Assembly (NCBI GenBank): GCA_031270755.1
Contig: JAISWV010000159.1
Span: 1-6,081 of the forward strand
Reading direction: 5' to 3'
DNA length: 6,081 bases
Source of the DNA: Synergistaceae bacterium
Lineage (GTDB): Bacteria; Synergistota; Synergistia; Synergistales; Aminobacteriaceae
The translations under genes were made by a program, and so were the position numbers. Below the pieces are notes generated by a model. That model was not told where the DNA came from and did not search any database. It saw only the letters and a program-made list of their open reading frames with translations. The first letter of the stretch is position 1, and the number at the start of each line of letters is the position of its first letter. Positions 1 to 6,081 of the stretch are shown piece by piece.

Positions 1-316
1 TGCCCGACAAAGCATCCATGCCCGTCTGCGGCTCGATATGAAAAAACTCACATGACCAAAAAACCGAAAAACACCTGTGTCCAACTTCGCTGCTTTGCTT
101 TGTCGCCCGACCCTACCCCATCACCTCCTTGCAGTGAAACTGCCATAAAGTAAAACCGTATCACCAAAGCTTTCATTGCTCGCCTTATGCAGAGTCTTTT
201 ATACCTGCTGGATTCATACTTGTCAATGGGGGAAAACGCACCAAAATTTCGCGATGGCCGCGATGATCCGCGGTGGATTAGGCAGGGCCGATGTTTTTTT
301 TCAACGGGGTTTTCTC
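1..316. other. Upstream intergenic region, no supported gene
   Basis: This stretch is AT-richer than the rest of the window and has many A and T runs. No reading frame in it looks like a protein: the one ATG-started frame (176-361) is rich in Cys and Trp, resembles no family I know, and runs into the tRNA gene. A weak promoter-like pair is visible at 176-181 (TTGCTC) and 200-205 (TATACC), with an 18-base spacer. A 9-base inverted repeat (5-13 against 97-105) is separated by 83 bases. Bases 120-130 are the exact complement of a full Shine-Dalgarno sequence, but on the - strand the only nearby ATG is followed at once by a stop. The region may be the 5' flank of a gene left of the window or plain spacer. 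Confidence 0.5.
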
Positions 317-345
317 TGGACTTTTACGGAAGTGCGGTCTAAACT
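317..345 (+). promoter_or_regulatory. Sigma-70-type promoter of selC
   Basis: A -35-like hexamer TGGACT (317-322) and a -10-like hexamer TAAACT (340-345) are separated by exactly 17 bases. The first base of the tRNA (354) lies 8 bases after the -10 box, so transcription would begin at, or a base or two before, the mature 5' end. That spacing is what makes the call more convincing than hexamer matches alone. With no clear terminator after the tRNA, this promoter could also supply the downstream amidohydrolase-purH-purD genes. The call rests on sequence pattern only. Confidence 0.6.
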
Positions 346-353
346 ATGCGCAC

Positions 354-451
354 GGGGGTGAGATTCGTCTGGTGACGGGCCCGGGCTTCAAACCCGGCGA
401 GGGGCGGTTCGCGCTGTCCTTGGTGGGTTCGATCCCCACACGCCTCCGCCA
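354..451 (+). tRNA. selC: Selenocysteine tRNA, anticodon UCA
   Basis: This tRNA is charged with serine, converted to selenocysteyl-tRNA by SelA and delivered to in-frame UGA codons by SelB. It is 98 nt including an encoded CCA (449-451) and folds in the tRNA-Sec manner. The acceptor pairs 354-360 with 441-447, including a G-T and a T-G pair, plus an A-A mismatch at 361/440. The D arm is long, with a 6-bp stem (364-369/374-379) and the 4-base loop TGGT. The anticodon arm CCGGG/CCCGG encloses CTTCAAA, giving anticodon TCA at 388-390. The long variable arm is 400-407/414-420 with one bulged G. The T arm GTGGG/CCCAC encloses TTCGATC, and the discriminator base is G448. The 6-bp D stem, long variable arm and UCA anticodon together separate it from tRNA-Ser and from Trp-type suppressors. 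E. coli selC is of similar length (95 nt) and also has CTTCAAA in the anticodon loop. No selA, selB or selenoprotein gene is visible nearby. Confidence 0.96.
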
Positions 452-490
452 CACGCGTTTTTCACATAGTGAGTTCTCGAAAAAAAAGAT

Positions 491-498
491 GGGGGGAG
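491..498 (+). promoter_or_regulatory. Ribosome binding site of the M20D amidohydrolase
   Basis: A G-rich Shine-Dalgarno element, GGGGGGAG, ends 5 bases before the ATG at 504. It favours that codon over the in-frame ATG at 489, which overlaps the element's own upstream edge and has only an A-run before it. The same reading frame extends left to 291, but that part runs through the tRNA gene and is not coding. Confidence 0.65.
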
Positions 499-503
499 TT
501 TTG

Positions 504-1673
504 ATGGACATACTGCGCGGCGCCGAAGCAATCGCGGCACAAGTGCGAGAGTGGCGGCGTCATCTTCATGCGCATCCCGAGCTTGGGATGGAGACGGAAG
601 CTACCGCCGTTTTTGTGGAGAAGATCTTGAAAGAAATCGGGATCTCGAACGTGAGACGCTGCGGGGGCACGGGGGTTGTCGCCGTGATCGAAGGGCGGCC
701 GGGAGGCGGGTGCGTGGGGCTTCGCGCGGATATGGACGCCCTGCCGGTGAACGAGCGCAACGACCTGCCATACAAATCAGTGAATGCCGGAGCGGCCCAT
801 GTCTGCGGACACGACGTGCACACGGCCTGCCTCTTGGGCGCAGCTCAGCTGCTGTATAACCTTCGGTCGGAATTTCAAGGAACGGTCAAGTTGATTTTTC
901 AACCGGGAGAAGAGGGCGCAGGCGGAGCGGAGAAGATGATCGCGGATGGAGTGCTGCAAAACCCGGAAATGCAGGCGATTTTCGCGTTGCACGTCTGGCC
1001 GGATCTGCCCGTGGGCACAGTGGGGTTCCGCAGAGGCGCCATTCTGGCCAGCGCACAGGCCATCGAGATTCGCGTCAAGGGCAAACAAGGTCATGCGGCG
1101 CACCCTCACCGTTGCGTCGACCCCATTTTGATCACAGGGCACGTTATCTGCGCACTCCAGTCCATCGTCGCCCGGGAAATGGCTCCCCTCGACACGGGTG
1201 TCCTGACCCTCGGGAAAATAACGGGAGGGACTGCGGGCAACATCATCCCCGAGGAAGTTGTCATCGAGGGAACGATACGCACCCTGTCCAAAAACGTGAA
1301 CAAGCAGATTGTCGAGGCCGCCGAACGCATCGTCGAGGGGACTGCGGCGATGCTGCGCGGTTCCGGCAGCTTCAAGGCGTTTCCTGGGCTCCCTCCCGTA
1401 GTCAACGACGACGCCCTGTTCGACATGATGCAGGAAAGCTTCCGGCGCAATTTCGGTGAAGAGCGCGTTCGCACCCTTCCCGAGCCCTCCATGGGAGGGG
1501 AGGACTTCGCCCTGTACCTGGAGCACGTCCCCGGCGCCCATTTCCGGTTGGGAGTGGGGCAGGAAGGACGGGATAATTTCCCCCTTCACTCTCCCGATTT
1601 CATCGCGGACGACGGAGGTATTTCCTACGGTGTCGCCGGTTTGACAGCCCTGGCTCTCGACGCTTTGGCTTGA
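504..1673 (+). CDS. M20D-family metallo-amidohydrolase (hippurate / N-acyl-amino-acid hydrolase type)
   Basis: This is a cytoplasmic two-metal hydrolase that cleaves the amide bond of N-acylated amino acids or similar conjugates; the exact substrate cannot be read from sequence. The product is 389 aa, normal for M20D enzymes, with no signal peptide. The hallmarks run in order: RHLHAHPELGMET at 19-31; GLRADMDALPVNE at 72-84, carrying the conserved Asp; HVCGHDVHTA at 99-108, with ligands Cys101 and His103; FQPGEEGAGGA at 132-142, with Glu136 and Glu137; and HVWPDLPVG at 163-171, with His163. The inserted dimerization domain starts near 185 and includes QGHAAHP at 195-201 (His197). GGTAGNIIPE (241-250), MGGEDFA (330-336) and the last ligand His362 follow. 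All expected metal ligands are present, and the Cys in place of Asp is typical of subfamily D. The gene starts 52 bases after selC and ends 16 bases before purH, so it is probably co-transcribed with purH and purD, though functionally separate. Related family members include N-acetyl-diaminopimelate deacetylases and indole-3-acetyl-amino-acid hydrolases. Confidence 0.93.
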   Translation: MDILRGAEAIAAQVREWRRHLHAHPELGMETEATAVFVEKILKEIGISNVRRCGGTGVVAVIEGRPGGGCVGLRADMDALPVNERNDLPYKSVNAGAAHVCGHDVHTACLLGAAQLLYNLRSEFQGTVKLIFQPGEEGAGGAEKMIADGVLQNPEMQAIFALHVWPDLPVGTVGFRRGAILASAQAIEIRVKGKQGHAAHPHRCVDPILITGHVICALQSIVAREMAPLDTGVLTLGKITGGTAGNIIPEEVVIEGTIRTLSKNVNKQIVEAAERIVEGTAAMLRGSGSFKAFPGLPPVVNDDALFDMMQESFRRNFGEERVRTLPEPSMGGEDFALYLEHVPGAHFRLGVGQEGRDNFPLHSPDFIADDGGISYGVAGLTALALDALA

Positions 1674-1689
1674 GAAAGGGACGCGGGAA

Positions 1690-3324
1690 ATGCCGAAGCG
1701 CAAAATCCAACGCGCGCTGATCAGCGTCTCGGACAAGACGGGAATTGTAGAGTTCGCCCGCGGACTTTCCACGCTGGGAATCGAGATCGTCTCCACCGGC
1801 GGGACCTATAAGACGCTGGTGGACGCGGGAATCCCGGCAATCTACATCTCCGACGTGACGCACTTCCCCGAAATCCTGGATGGGCGGGTGAAAACCCTCC
1901 ATCCTGCCGTTCACGGGGGAATCTTGGCCCGGCGAAGCGACCCGAGCCACAAAGAAGCTTTGCAAAAGGAGGGCATCGCCCCCATCGACCTGGTCGCCGT
2001 GAACCTCTATCCTTTTCGAGAGGCGGCGAGCCGTGTCGGGAAGCTTCGAGAAGACCCCGAATTCAGCTCCCGCCAGGCGGACGTCTGGAATGAGTTGATC
2101 GAGAACATCGACATCGGCGGCCCCTCCATGGTCCGCTCCGCCGCGAAAAATCACGAAGACGTTCTCGTCCTCGTTCACCCGGACGACTACGAATTTGTCT
2201 TACGCCGCCTGCAAGAGGACGGAGACTGCACGAAAGACGAGCGCACCCGATTGGCCCTTAAGGCTTTTCAGCATACGGCGGAATACGACGCCTGCATCTG
2301 CGCCGCGTTGACCTCTTTCTCCTCGCCGTCCTCCCCGCCGGCCTTTTGCGGCCTTCGCGAAGGAGAGGCAACTTTCCCCCAGCATCTTTCGCCGGAGACA
2401 GAAAGGCTGGCTATTCTGCGCTACGGGGAAAACCCGGGCCAATCGGCCGCTCTTTACCGGAACGTGGCCCGAGCGCCCTCTTTCGTGGACGCGACGCAGA
2501 TTCAAGGCAAAGAGCTCTCCTACAACAACTGGCTCGACGCCGACAGCGCTTTTAAAATCGTTCAGGAGTTCCCCCCGGGGCAGCCCGCCGCCGTTGTCGT
2601 CAAACACACCAACCCCTGCGGCGCGGCCCTAGGCGCCACCATCGAAGAAGCCTTCTCGAAAGCCTACGAGGCCGACCCCGTTTCGGCCTTCGGGGGCATT
2701 CTCGCCGTCAACCGGCCGGTGACGAAAGAACTGGCCGAAGCCTTACGCCGCGTCTTCTGGGAGGTGATCCTGGCCCCCGGTTATTCCGAGGAGGCGAAAG
2801 ACATTCTCGGCGTCAAATCCGATCTTCGCCTGCTGGAGATTCCCCGAGAGGCGTGGCCTGTGGTTCCTTCGCTGGAATGGCGGGGGATTCAGGGAGGTTT
2901 TCTCGTCCAAGAACGCGACCTTCAAAGCGCCCCTCCCGGCGCGTGGACGACCGTCACCGCCAGGCGCCCCGCCGAATCGGAGCTGGAGGACCTGGCGTTC
3001 GCGTGGAAAGTCGTCAAACATGTGAAGTCCAACGCCATCGTCTTGGCAAAAGGCCGAACTACGGTGGGTGTTGGGGCAGGGCAGATGAATCGCGTGGGGG
3101 CGGCGAAGATCGCCCTGGAACAGGCCGGCGAAAAGGCGCGGGGGGCTGTGCTGGCGTCGGACGCCTTTTTCCCCTTTGCCGACACGATACGATTGGCCGC
3201 GGAAAGCGGGATAACCGCCGTCGTTCAGCCCGGAGGCTCTCTGCGCGACCAGGAGTCCACCGACGCCGCGGACGCGTTCGGCATCGCGATGCTCCACACG
3301 GGAGTCCGGCATTTCAAACATTAA
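1690..3324 (+). CDS. purH: Bifunctional AICAR formyltransferase / IMP cyclohydrolase
   Basis: PurH carries out the last two steps of de novo purine synthesis: it formylates AICAR with 10-formyl-tetrahydrofolate and closes the ring to give IMP. The product is 544 aa, slightly longer than the usual 510-530. The N-terminal MGS-like cyclohydrolase domain (about 5-165) shows SVSDKTGI at 12-19, STGGTY at 35-40, KTLHPAVHGGILARR at 68-82, NLYPF at 105-109, IENIDIGGPSMVRSAAKN at 137-154 and HPDDY at 163-167. The active-site positions Lys68, Tyr107, Asp141 and Lys153 are kept. The formyltransferase part shows LRYGENPGQ at 243-251, QGKELSYNNWLDADSA at 272-287, KHTNPCG at 305-311 with the catalytic Lys-His pair, DPVSAFGG at 329-336, VKSNAIVLA at 445-453, GAGQMNR at 462-468, and a C-terminal run DAFFPFAD (491-498) to HTGVRHFKH. 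Extra residues lie between NLYPF and IENIDIGG, and the linker at 207-232 is rich in Ser and Pro. An AAAGGG stretch lies about 9 bases before the ATG. purD follows after 11 bases. Confidence 0.98.
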   Translation: MPKRKIQRALISVSDKTGIVEFARGLSTLGIEIVSTGGTYKTLVDAGIPAIYISDVTHFPEILDGRVKTLHPAVHGGILARRSDPSHKEALQKEGIAPIDLVAVNLYPFREAASRVGKLREDPEFSSRQADVWNELIENIDIGGPSMVRSAAKNHEDVLVLVHPDDYEFVLRRLQEDGDCTKDERTRLALKAFQHTAEYDACICAALTSFSSPSSPPAFCGLREGEATFPQHLSPETERLAILRYGENPGQSAALYRNVARAPSFVDATQIQGKELSYNNWLDADSAFKIVQEFPPGQPAAVVVKHTNPCGAALGATIEEAFSKAYEADPVSAFGGILAVNRPVTKELAEALRRVFWEVILAPGYSEEAKDILGVKSDLRLLEIPREAWPVVPSLEWRGIQGGFLVQERDLQSAPPGAWTTVTARRPAESELEDLAFAWKVVKHVKSNAIVLAKGRTTVGVGAGQMNRVGAAKIALEQAGEKARGAVLASDAFFPFADTIRLAAESGITAVVQPGGSLRDQESTDAADAFGIAMLHTGVRHFKH

Positions 3325-3325
3325 A

Positions 3326-3330
3326 AAGGA
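3326..3330 (+). promoter_or_regulatory. Ribosome binding site of purD
   Basis: AAGGA lies directly after the purH stop codon. Two ATG codons follow in frame. The spacing is 5 bases to the first (3336) and 8 bases to the second (3339). The spacing and the family's common opening (M-K-V-L) slightly favour the second, which would remove one Met from the product. Confidence 0.6.
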
Positions 3331-3335
3331 CGTGA

Positions 3336-4694
3336 ATGATGAAAGTTCTGCTCATCGGCAGTGGCGGACGTGAACACGCATTGGCGTGGAAACTGGCGCA
3401 AAGTCCTCGCTTGACGGAGCTCTATGCCGCTCCGGGCAATCCGGGAATAGAGACGGAGATGTCGGGGACTGGGATAACAAAAACGCGGCTCGTACCCTTG
3501 AAGGCGGCGGACGTGGATGAACTTGCGGCCTTCGCCGAGGCCAAGAGTGTCGACCTGGTGGTGGTGGGACCGGAGGCTCCGTTGGCCTTGGGGTTGGCCG
3601 ACCGCCTGAGGGAAAAAAACATCCCCTGCTTTGGGCCCGGCGCAAAGGGCGCTCTTCTGGAGAGCTCCAAAAAATTCGCCAAGGACTTCATGACGCGGCA
3701 CGGCATCCCCACCGCCGCCTATCGCGCTTTTAGCTCCGCCGACGAGGGGAAGAAGTATCTCCGGTCCCTGCCCGAGGGCCCTATCGTGGTCAAAGCCGAT
3801 GGCTTGGCTCAGGGCAAGGGCGTCGTTGTGGCGGAAACCCTCGAAGAGGCATCGTCGGCGGTGGACGCGATGATGAACGGACGGTTCGGGGACGCGGGGC
3901 GGGAGGTGGTGATCGAGGAGTGCATGACCGGGGAAGAGGTCTCGCTGCTGACGTTTACCGACGGAAAGACGATCCTCCCCATGCTGCCCGTTCAAGATCA
4001 TAAACGCGCCGGAGAAGGCGACACGGGGCCGAACACCGGAGGAATGGGTACCTATGCGCCGGTGTCCGTGTTCACGCCGGAGGTCGCGAAGGCCGTGGAC
4101 GCGCAGATCGTCCGCCCGCTCCAGAACGCCTTGCGTCAGAACGCCTTGCGTCAGGACGCTTTGAGTCACGACGCCCTCGGCTACCGGGGATGCCTTTACA
4201 TCGGTTTGATGCTCACACCCCAGGGGCCGAAGGTCGTCGAGTTCAACGCCCGCTTCGGAGATCCGGAGACCCAGGTGTTGATGCCCCTGCTGGAGACGGA
4301 CCTCCTGGAGGTGACCTACGCGTGCGCCACCGGGGACCTGGCGGGGTGTACTCTGAAATGGCGGGATGAGAAGGCGGTTTGCGTGGTCTTGGCGTCGTTG
4401 GGCTATCCGGGGGAATACCGCACGGGATACGCGATCCGAGAGAGCCCGGTGCCGGAGGACCTGGCGCAAAACTCCTGGCTTTTCCACGCAGGAACGGCAA
4501 GAAACGCCCAAGGCGGTTTGGTGACGGCGGGAGGCCGTGTTTTCGGCGTTACCGGGAGGGCGAAGACCCTGGAAGAGGCAATCGCCCGCTCTTATGCCCG
4601 CGCGGCCCACGTGGAGTTCCAGGACCGCGCCTTTCGCCGCGATATCGCGCACCGAGAGATAAAGAGAGAGAAAACACAGATAAATCGCAAATGA
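3336..4694 (+). CDS. purD: Phosphoribosylamine-glycine ligase (GAR synthetase)
   Basis: PurD joins glycine to 5-phosphoribosylamine using ATP, giving glycinamide ribonucleotide in the second step of de novo purine synthesis. The product is 452 aa, longer than the usual 420-430. The N-terminal domain shows VLLIGSGGREHALAWKL at 4-20, APGNPG at 32-37 and GPEAPLALGLADRL at 78-91. The ATP-grasp region shows SKKFAKDFM at 111-119, VVKADGLAQGKGVVVA at 151-166, EECMTGEEVSLL at 194-205, QDHKRAGEGDTGPNTGGMGT at 220-239 and VEFNARFGDPETQ at 301-313, with metal-binding Glu302 and Asn304. The C-terminal domain includes LASLGYPGEY at 352-361 and RRDIAHR at 434-440. There are two oddities. Residues 263-282 are four copies of a five-residue unit encoded by a DNA tandem repeat, adding about ten residues to the loop before YRG. 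A basic 12-residue tail follows the usual end of the family. All key motifs are intact, so the enzyme is probably active. It is translated from its own binding site 11 bases after purH, in the same operon. The TGA at 4692 is the natural stop. Confidence 0.97.
   Translation: MMKVLLIGSGGREHALAWKLAQSPRLTELYAAPGNPGIETEMSGTGITKTRLVPLKAADVDELAAFAEAKSVDLVVVGPEAPLALGLADRLREKNIPCFGPGAKGALLESSKKFAKDFMTRHGIPTAAYRAFSSADEGKKYLRSLPEGPIVVKADGLAQGKGVVVAETLEEASSAVDAMMNGRFGDAGREVVIEECMTGEEVSLLTFTDGKTILPMLPVQDHKRAGEGDTGPNTGGMGTYAPVSVFTPEVAKAVDAQIVRPLQNALRQNALRQDALSHDALGYRGCLYIGLMLTPQGPKVVEFNARFGDPETQVLMPLLETDLLEVTYACATGDLAGCTLKWRDEKAVCVVLASLGYPGEYRTGYAIRESPVPEDLAQNSWLFHAGTARNAQGGLVTAGGRVFGVTGRAKTLEEAIARSYARAAHVEFQDRAFRRDIAHREIKREKTQINRK
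4122..4181 (+). repeat. 15-base tandem repeat, four units, within purD
   Basis: The unit CAGAACGCCTTGCGT occurs exactly at 4122-4136 and again at 4137-4151. A third copy at 4152-4166 has 3 mismatches and a fourth at 4167-4181 has about 6. Since 15 is a multiple of three, the repeat stays in frame and encodes QNALR, QNALR, QDALS and HDALG (residues 263-282). The gradient from identical to diverged copies suggests slippage or unequal exchange that duplicated the first unit recently. Confidence 0.9.
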
Positions 4695-4704
4695 GATTTT
4701 GCAC

Positions 4705-4744
4705 AAAAAAAGCTGCGGGCTCCAAAAATTTCAGGCCCCGCAGC
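4705..4744 (-). terminator. Intrinsic terminator of the S9 peptidase gene
   Basis: Arms GCTGCGGG (4712-4719) and CCCGCAGC (4737-4744) form a perfect 8-bp GC-rich stem, with a possible further CC/GG pairing inside the loop. On the - strand the stem is followed at once by seven T (the A run 4705-4711), the classic form of an intrinsic terminator. It lies about 165 bases after the stop codon of the peptidase gene at 4909. Read from the + strand, the same stem is followed by C and then only four T (4746-4749), so it may also act weakly on purD transcripts. Confidence 0.85.
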
Positions 4745-4749
4745 CTTTT

Positions 4750-4767
4750 AGAGCCGTCGGCTCTTTT
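4750..4767 (+). terminator. Small stem-loop after purD, likely + strand terminator
   Basis: AGAGCC (4750-4755) pairs perfectly with GGCTCT (4759-4764) across the 3-base loop GTC, followed by three more T (4765-4767) after the T that closes the stem. It lies 56 bases after the purD stop, directly behind the larger stem-loop at 4712-4744. The two hairpins in tandem may stop the purD transcript together. The stem is short and the T run is modest, so the strength is uncertain. Confidence 0.5.
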
Positions 4768-4908
4768 CTGTGCAAGGTTTTGTTCGTCTATCACAAGTGT
4801 TAGGCATCTTTGCCTTATACATGATTATGCAATTCGCTATAGTTCAGTTTCTGCGGGGCTTTGGTGTTCGTGTGTTCGTTGGCTGCCATCGCCCATCGCC
4901 CTTTCCCT

Positions 4909-6081
4909 TTACAAACGCTCTTTAAACCATTGCACGATCTCCTGAATTCGGGCCAAACGGGGTTTGGGGCGTCCCCCGCGGCTGAGTTCGTGGTTCTCGC
5001 CTTTGAAAACACAAATTTTGCTCTCCACGCCGTTGCGTTTCAGGGCGGTGAACATCTGAAGCCCCTGGGAAATTTCGCACCTATGATCCTCGTCGGAGTG
5101 GATGACCAGGGTGGGAGTTCGGATTTGGTCGGCGTATTTCAGCGGGGAATGCCACCACAGCTTGTCCACGTCGTTCCAGATATCGGCGGCCTGCTGGTCC
5201 GGGACGAAGTGGTAGCCGATATCCGATATGCCTGTCATCGAAACCCAGTTGCAGATGCTGCGCTGCGTCGCCGCCGCACGGAAGCGGTCCGTATGGCCGA
5301 CGATCCAGTTCGTCATGAACCCGCCGTAAGAGCCCCCCGTTACCCCCATCCTGTCCTTGTCGATGAAGGGCAGAGTCTCCACCGCCCAGTCCACGAAAAG
5401 CATCAAATCATCGTAGTCGATGGTACCGTACTTGCCTCGGATATCGTCGAACTCGTTGCCTTTGCCGTCGCTGCCCCTGGGGTTGCAAAAGAGGACGGCG
5501 AAGCCGGCCGAGGTCCAGCACTGCATTTCGTGAACGAACACGTCGCCGAAGGTCATCTTGGGCCCGCCGTGGATATGGAGCAGTGTCGGGTACTTTCTGC
5601 CCACCTCGAACCCGATGGGGCGCATGTACCAGCAGTCCAGGCCCCAAGACGTCCCGTTTTCAAGATGAACGTACTCGGGAACGCTGAGGTCGCATTCGGT
5701 TATGGCCGAGCGGTTGAAGTCGGTCAATCGCCGTTCTTTCGAGCCTCCCGCGGAATCGCTTTCCACCAGGTAAAGCTCCTGCGGGAAGAGTCCTTCCAGG
5801 CCAACGACCGCGGCGCGGCCATGAGACACGTCGTAGTCGTCTATCGCGCGAAGCTCGTTTGTGACCTGCTCCACCTTGCCTTGGGCGTCGAGGGTGTGCA
5901 GGCGGGATCGGTAGTCGTCCGTGGACACGAACCAGGCCTTGGGAGAGGGAGAAGTCGAGTCGACCCAAAACGCCAAGTTCATGTCGGACAGCCCGTAACG
6001 GCAGTCGCAGATGACGGAGCTGCGCAGCCCGCGGTCCAGTTCGGGCGTCAGGCACGTTGTCTTGCCCTCTTTTGAAAGGTA
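4909..6081 (-). CDS. S9-family serine peptidase (dipeptidyl / acylaminoacyl-peptidase type), C-terminal part
   Basis: This is a prolyl-oligopeptidase-family enzyme that cuts short peptides, probably from the N-terminus. 390 residues are visible and the frame stays open to the window edge at 6081, so the start lies outside; the Met at 5982 is internal. S9C enzymes are usually 600-700 aa, so roughly 250-300 N-terminal residues, mostly beta-propeller, are missing. Visible residues 1 to about 140 look like the last propeller blades. The alpha/beta-hydrolase domain follows: HGGP at 171-174 (oxyanion region), NPRGSDGKG near 200-208, GGSYGGFMTNW at 249-259 with the nucleophile Ser251, HSDEDHRC at 328-335 with the likely catalytic Asp332, and GENHELSRGG at 362-371 with catalytic His364. 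The complete Ser-Asp-His triad is therefore present. It converges on purD, and its transcript should end at the terminator 4705-4744. No signal peptide can be judged because the N-terminus is absent. S9C is the best fit; closely related S9 subfamilies are possible. Confidence 0.94.
   Translation of the reverse strand, partial: YLSKEGKTTCLTPELDRGLRSSVICDCRYGLSDMNLAFWVDSTSPSPKAWFVSTDDYRSRLHTLDAQGKVEQVTNELRAIDDYDVSHGRAAVVGLEGLFPQELYLVESDSAGGSKERRLTDFNRSAITECDLSVPEYVHLENGTSWGLDCWYMRPIGFEVGRKYPTLLHIHGGPKMTFGDVFVHEMQCWTSAGFAVLFCNPRGSDGKGNEFDDIRGKYGTIDYDDLMLFVDWAVETLPFIDKDRMGVTGGSYGGFMTNWIVGHTDRFRAAATQRSICNWVSMTGISDIGYHFVPDQQAADIWNDVDKLWWHSPLKYADQIRTPTLVIHSDEDHRCEISQGLQMFTALKRNGVESKICVFKGENHELSRGGRPKPRLARIQEIVQWFKERL

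Noticed and set aside
5..105. 9-base inverted repeat (5-13 and 97-105), considered as a mobile-element end or long hairpin
   Set aside because: It is short and widely spaced, with no transposase, target duplication or T run to support either reading.
176..361. 61-codon frame upstream of selC
   Set aside because: It has no ribosome binding site, no family resemblance, and overlaps the promoter and 5' end of the tRNA gene.
291..503. N-terminal extension of the amidohydrolase reading frame
   Set aside because: It runs through the tRNA-Sec gene. The ATG at 504 has a good Shine-Dalgarno element and gives the normal M20D length.
777..1796. - strand open frame (339 codons) across the amidohydrolase and the purH start
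   Set aside because: It overlaps two confidently identified genes and has no recognisable domain or ribosome binding site.
2338..2363. GC-rich palindromes (including CCTTCGCGAAGG at 2352-2363) in the purH inter-domain linker, possibly a small inserted element
   Set aside because: The linker length varies widely in the family and E. coli PurH also has a long one here. No flanking duplication or second copy is visible, so chance in GC-rich coding DNA is enough to explain it.
3321..4706. Long - strand open frame (461 codons) covering all of purD
   Set aside because: It mirrors purD codon by codon in an antisense frame, shows Arg/His/Gly-rich composition with no known motif, and purD itself has every family motif. 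Long antisense frames are expected in GC-rich genes with few TTA or CTA codons.
4692..4750. Possible selenocysteine read-through of the purD TGA, since a hairpin begins 17 bases later and the frame stays open to a TAG at 4748
   Set aside because: PurD's conserved domain ends well before the TGA, the read-through peptide has no redox motif, and the hairpin has the features of a - strand terminator and lacks a typical SECIS loop.
4861..6075. Long + strand open frame (404 codons) antisense to the S9 peptidase
   Set aside because: The - strand frame carries a complete catalytic triad and family motifs; the + frame has none and is a shadow of codon bias.

Overview
The window is ordinary bacterial chromosome, GC-rich in its coding parts, with tightly packed genes, Shine-Dalgarno starts and intrinsic terminators. 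A selenocysteine tRNA gene shows that the organism can read UGA as selenocysteine. Together with an M20D amidohydrolase and an S9 peptidase this would suit an anaerobic, peptide- or amino-acid-using bacterium. A member of the Synergistota is my guess from general character only; no marker here proves a phylum.

Layout. Bases 1-316 are AT-richer than the rest and hold no gene I can support. A good sigma-70-type promoter (317-345) sits just upstream of selC (tRNA-Sec, 354-451). Next on the + strand are an M20D metallo-amidohydrolase (504-1673), purH (1690-3324) and purD (3336-4694), separated by only 16 and 11 bases and so probably one transcript. No convincing terminator separates selC from the amidohydrolase, so the selC promoter may also feed this operon. 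After purD come two stem-loops: one that is a strong terminator read from the - strand, and a small one that suits the + strand. Bases 4768-4908 are the untranslated 3' region of the converging gene. From 4909 to the right edge, on the - strand, lies the C-terminal part of an S9-family serine peptidase whose start is outside the window.

How the genes work together. PurD makes glycinamide ribonucleotide early in de novo purine synthesis, and PurH performs the last two steps to IMP. The amidohydrolase and the S9 peptidase both release amino acids from conjugates or peptides, but they are not part of the purine pathway, and their link to it here is only position. SelC works with SelA, SelB and SelD, none of which is visible.

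I found no undescribed system. The most notable local features are an in-frame 15-base tandem repeat that lengthens a loop of PurD, an insertion in the PurH cyclohydrolase domain, and the selC promoter and operon arrangement.
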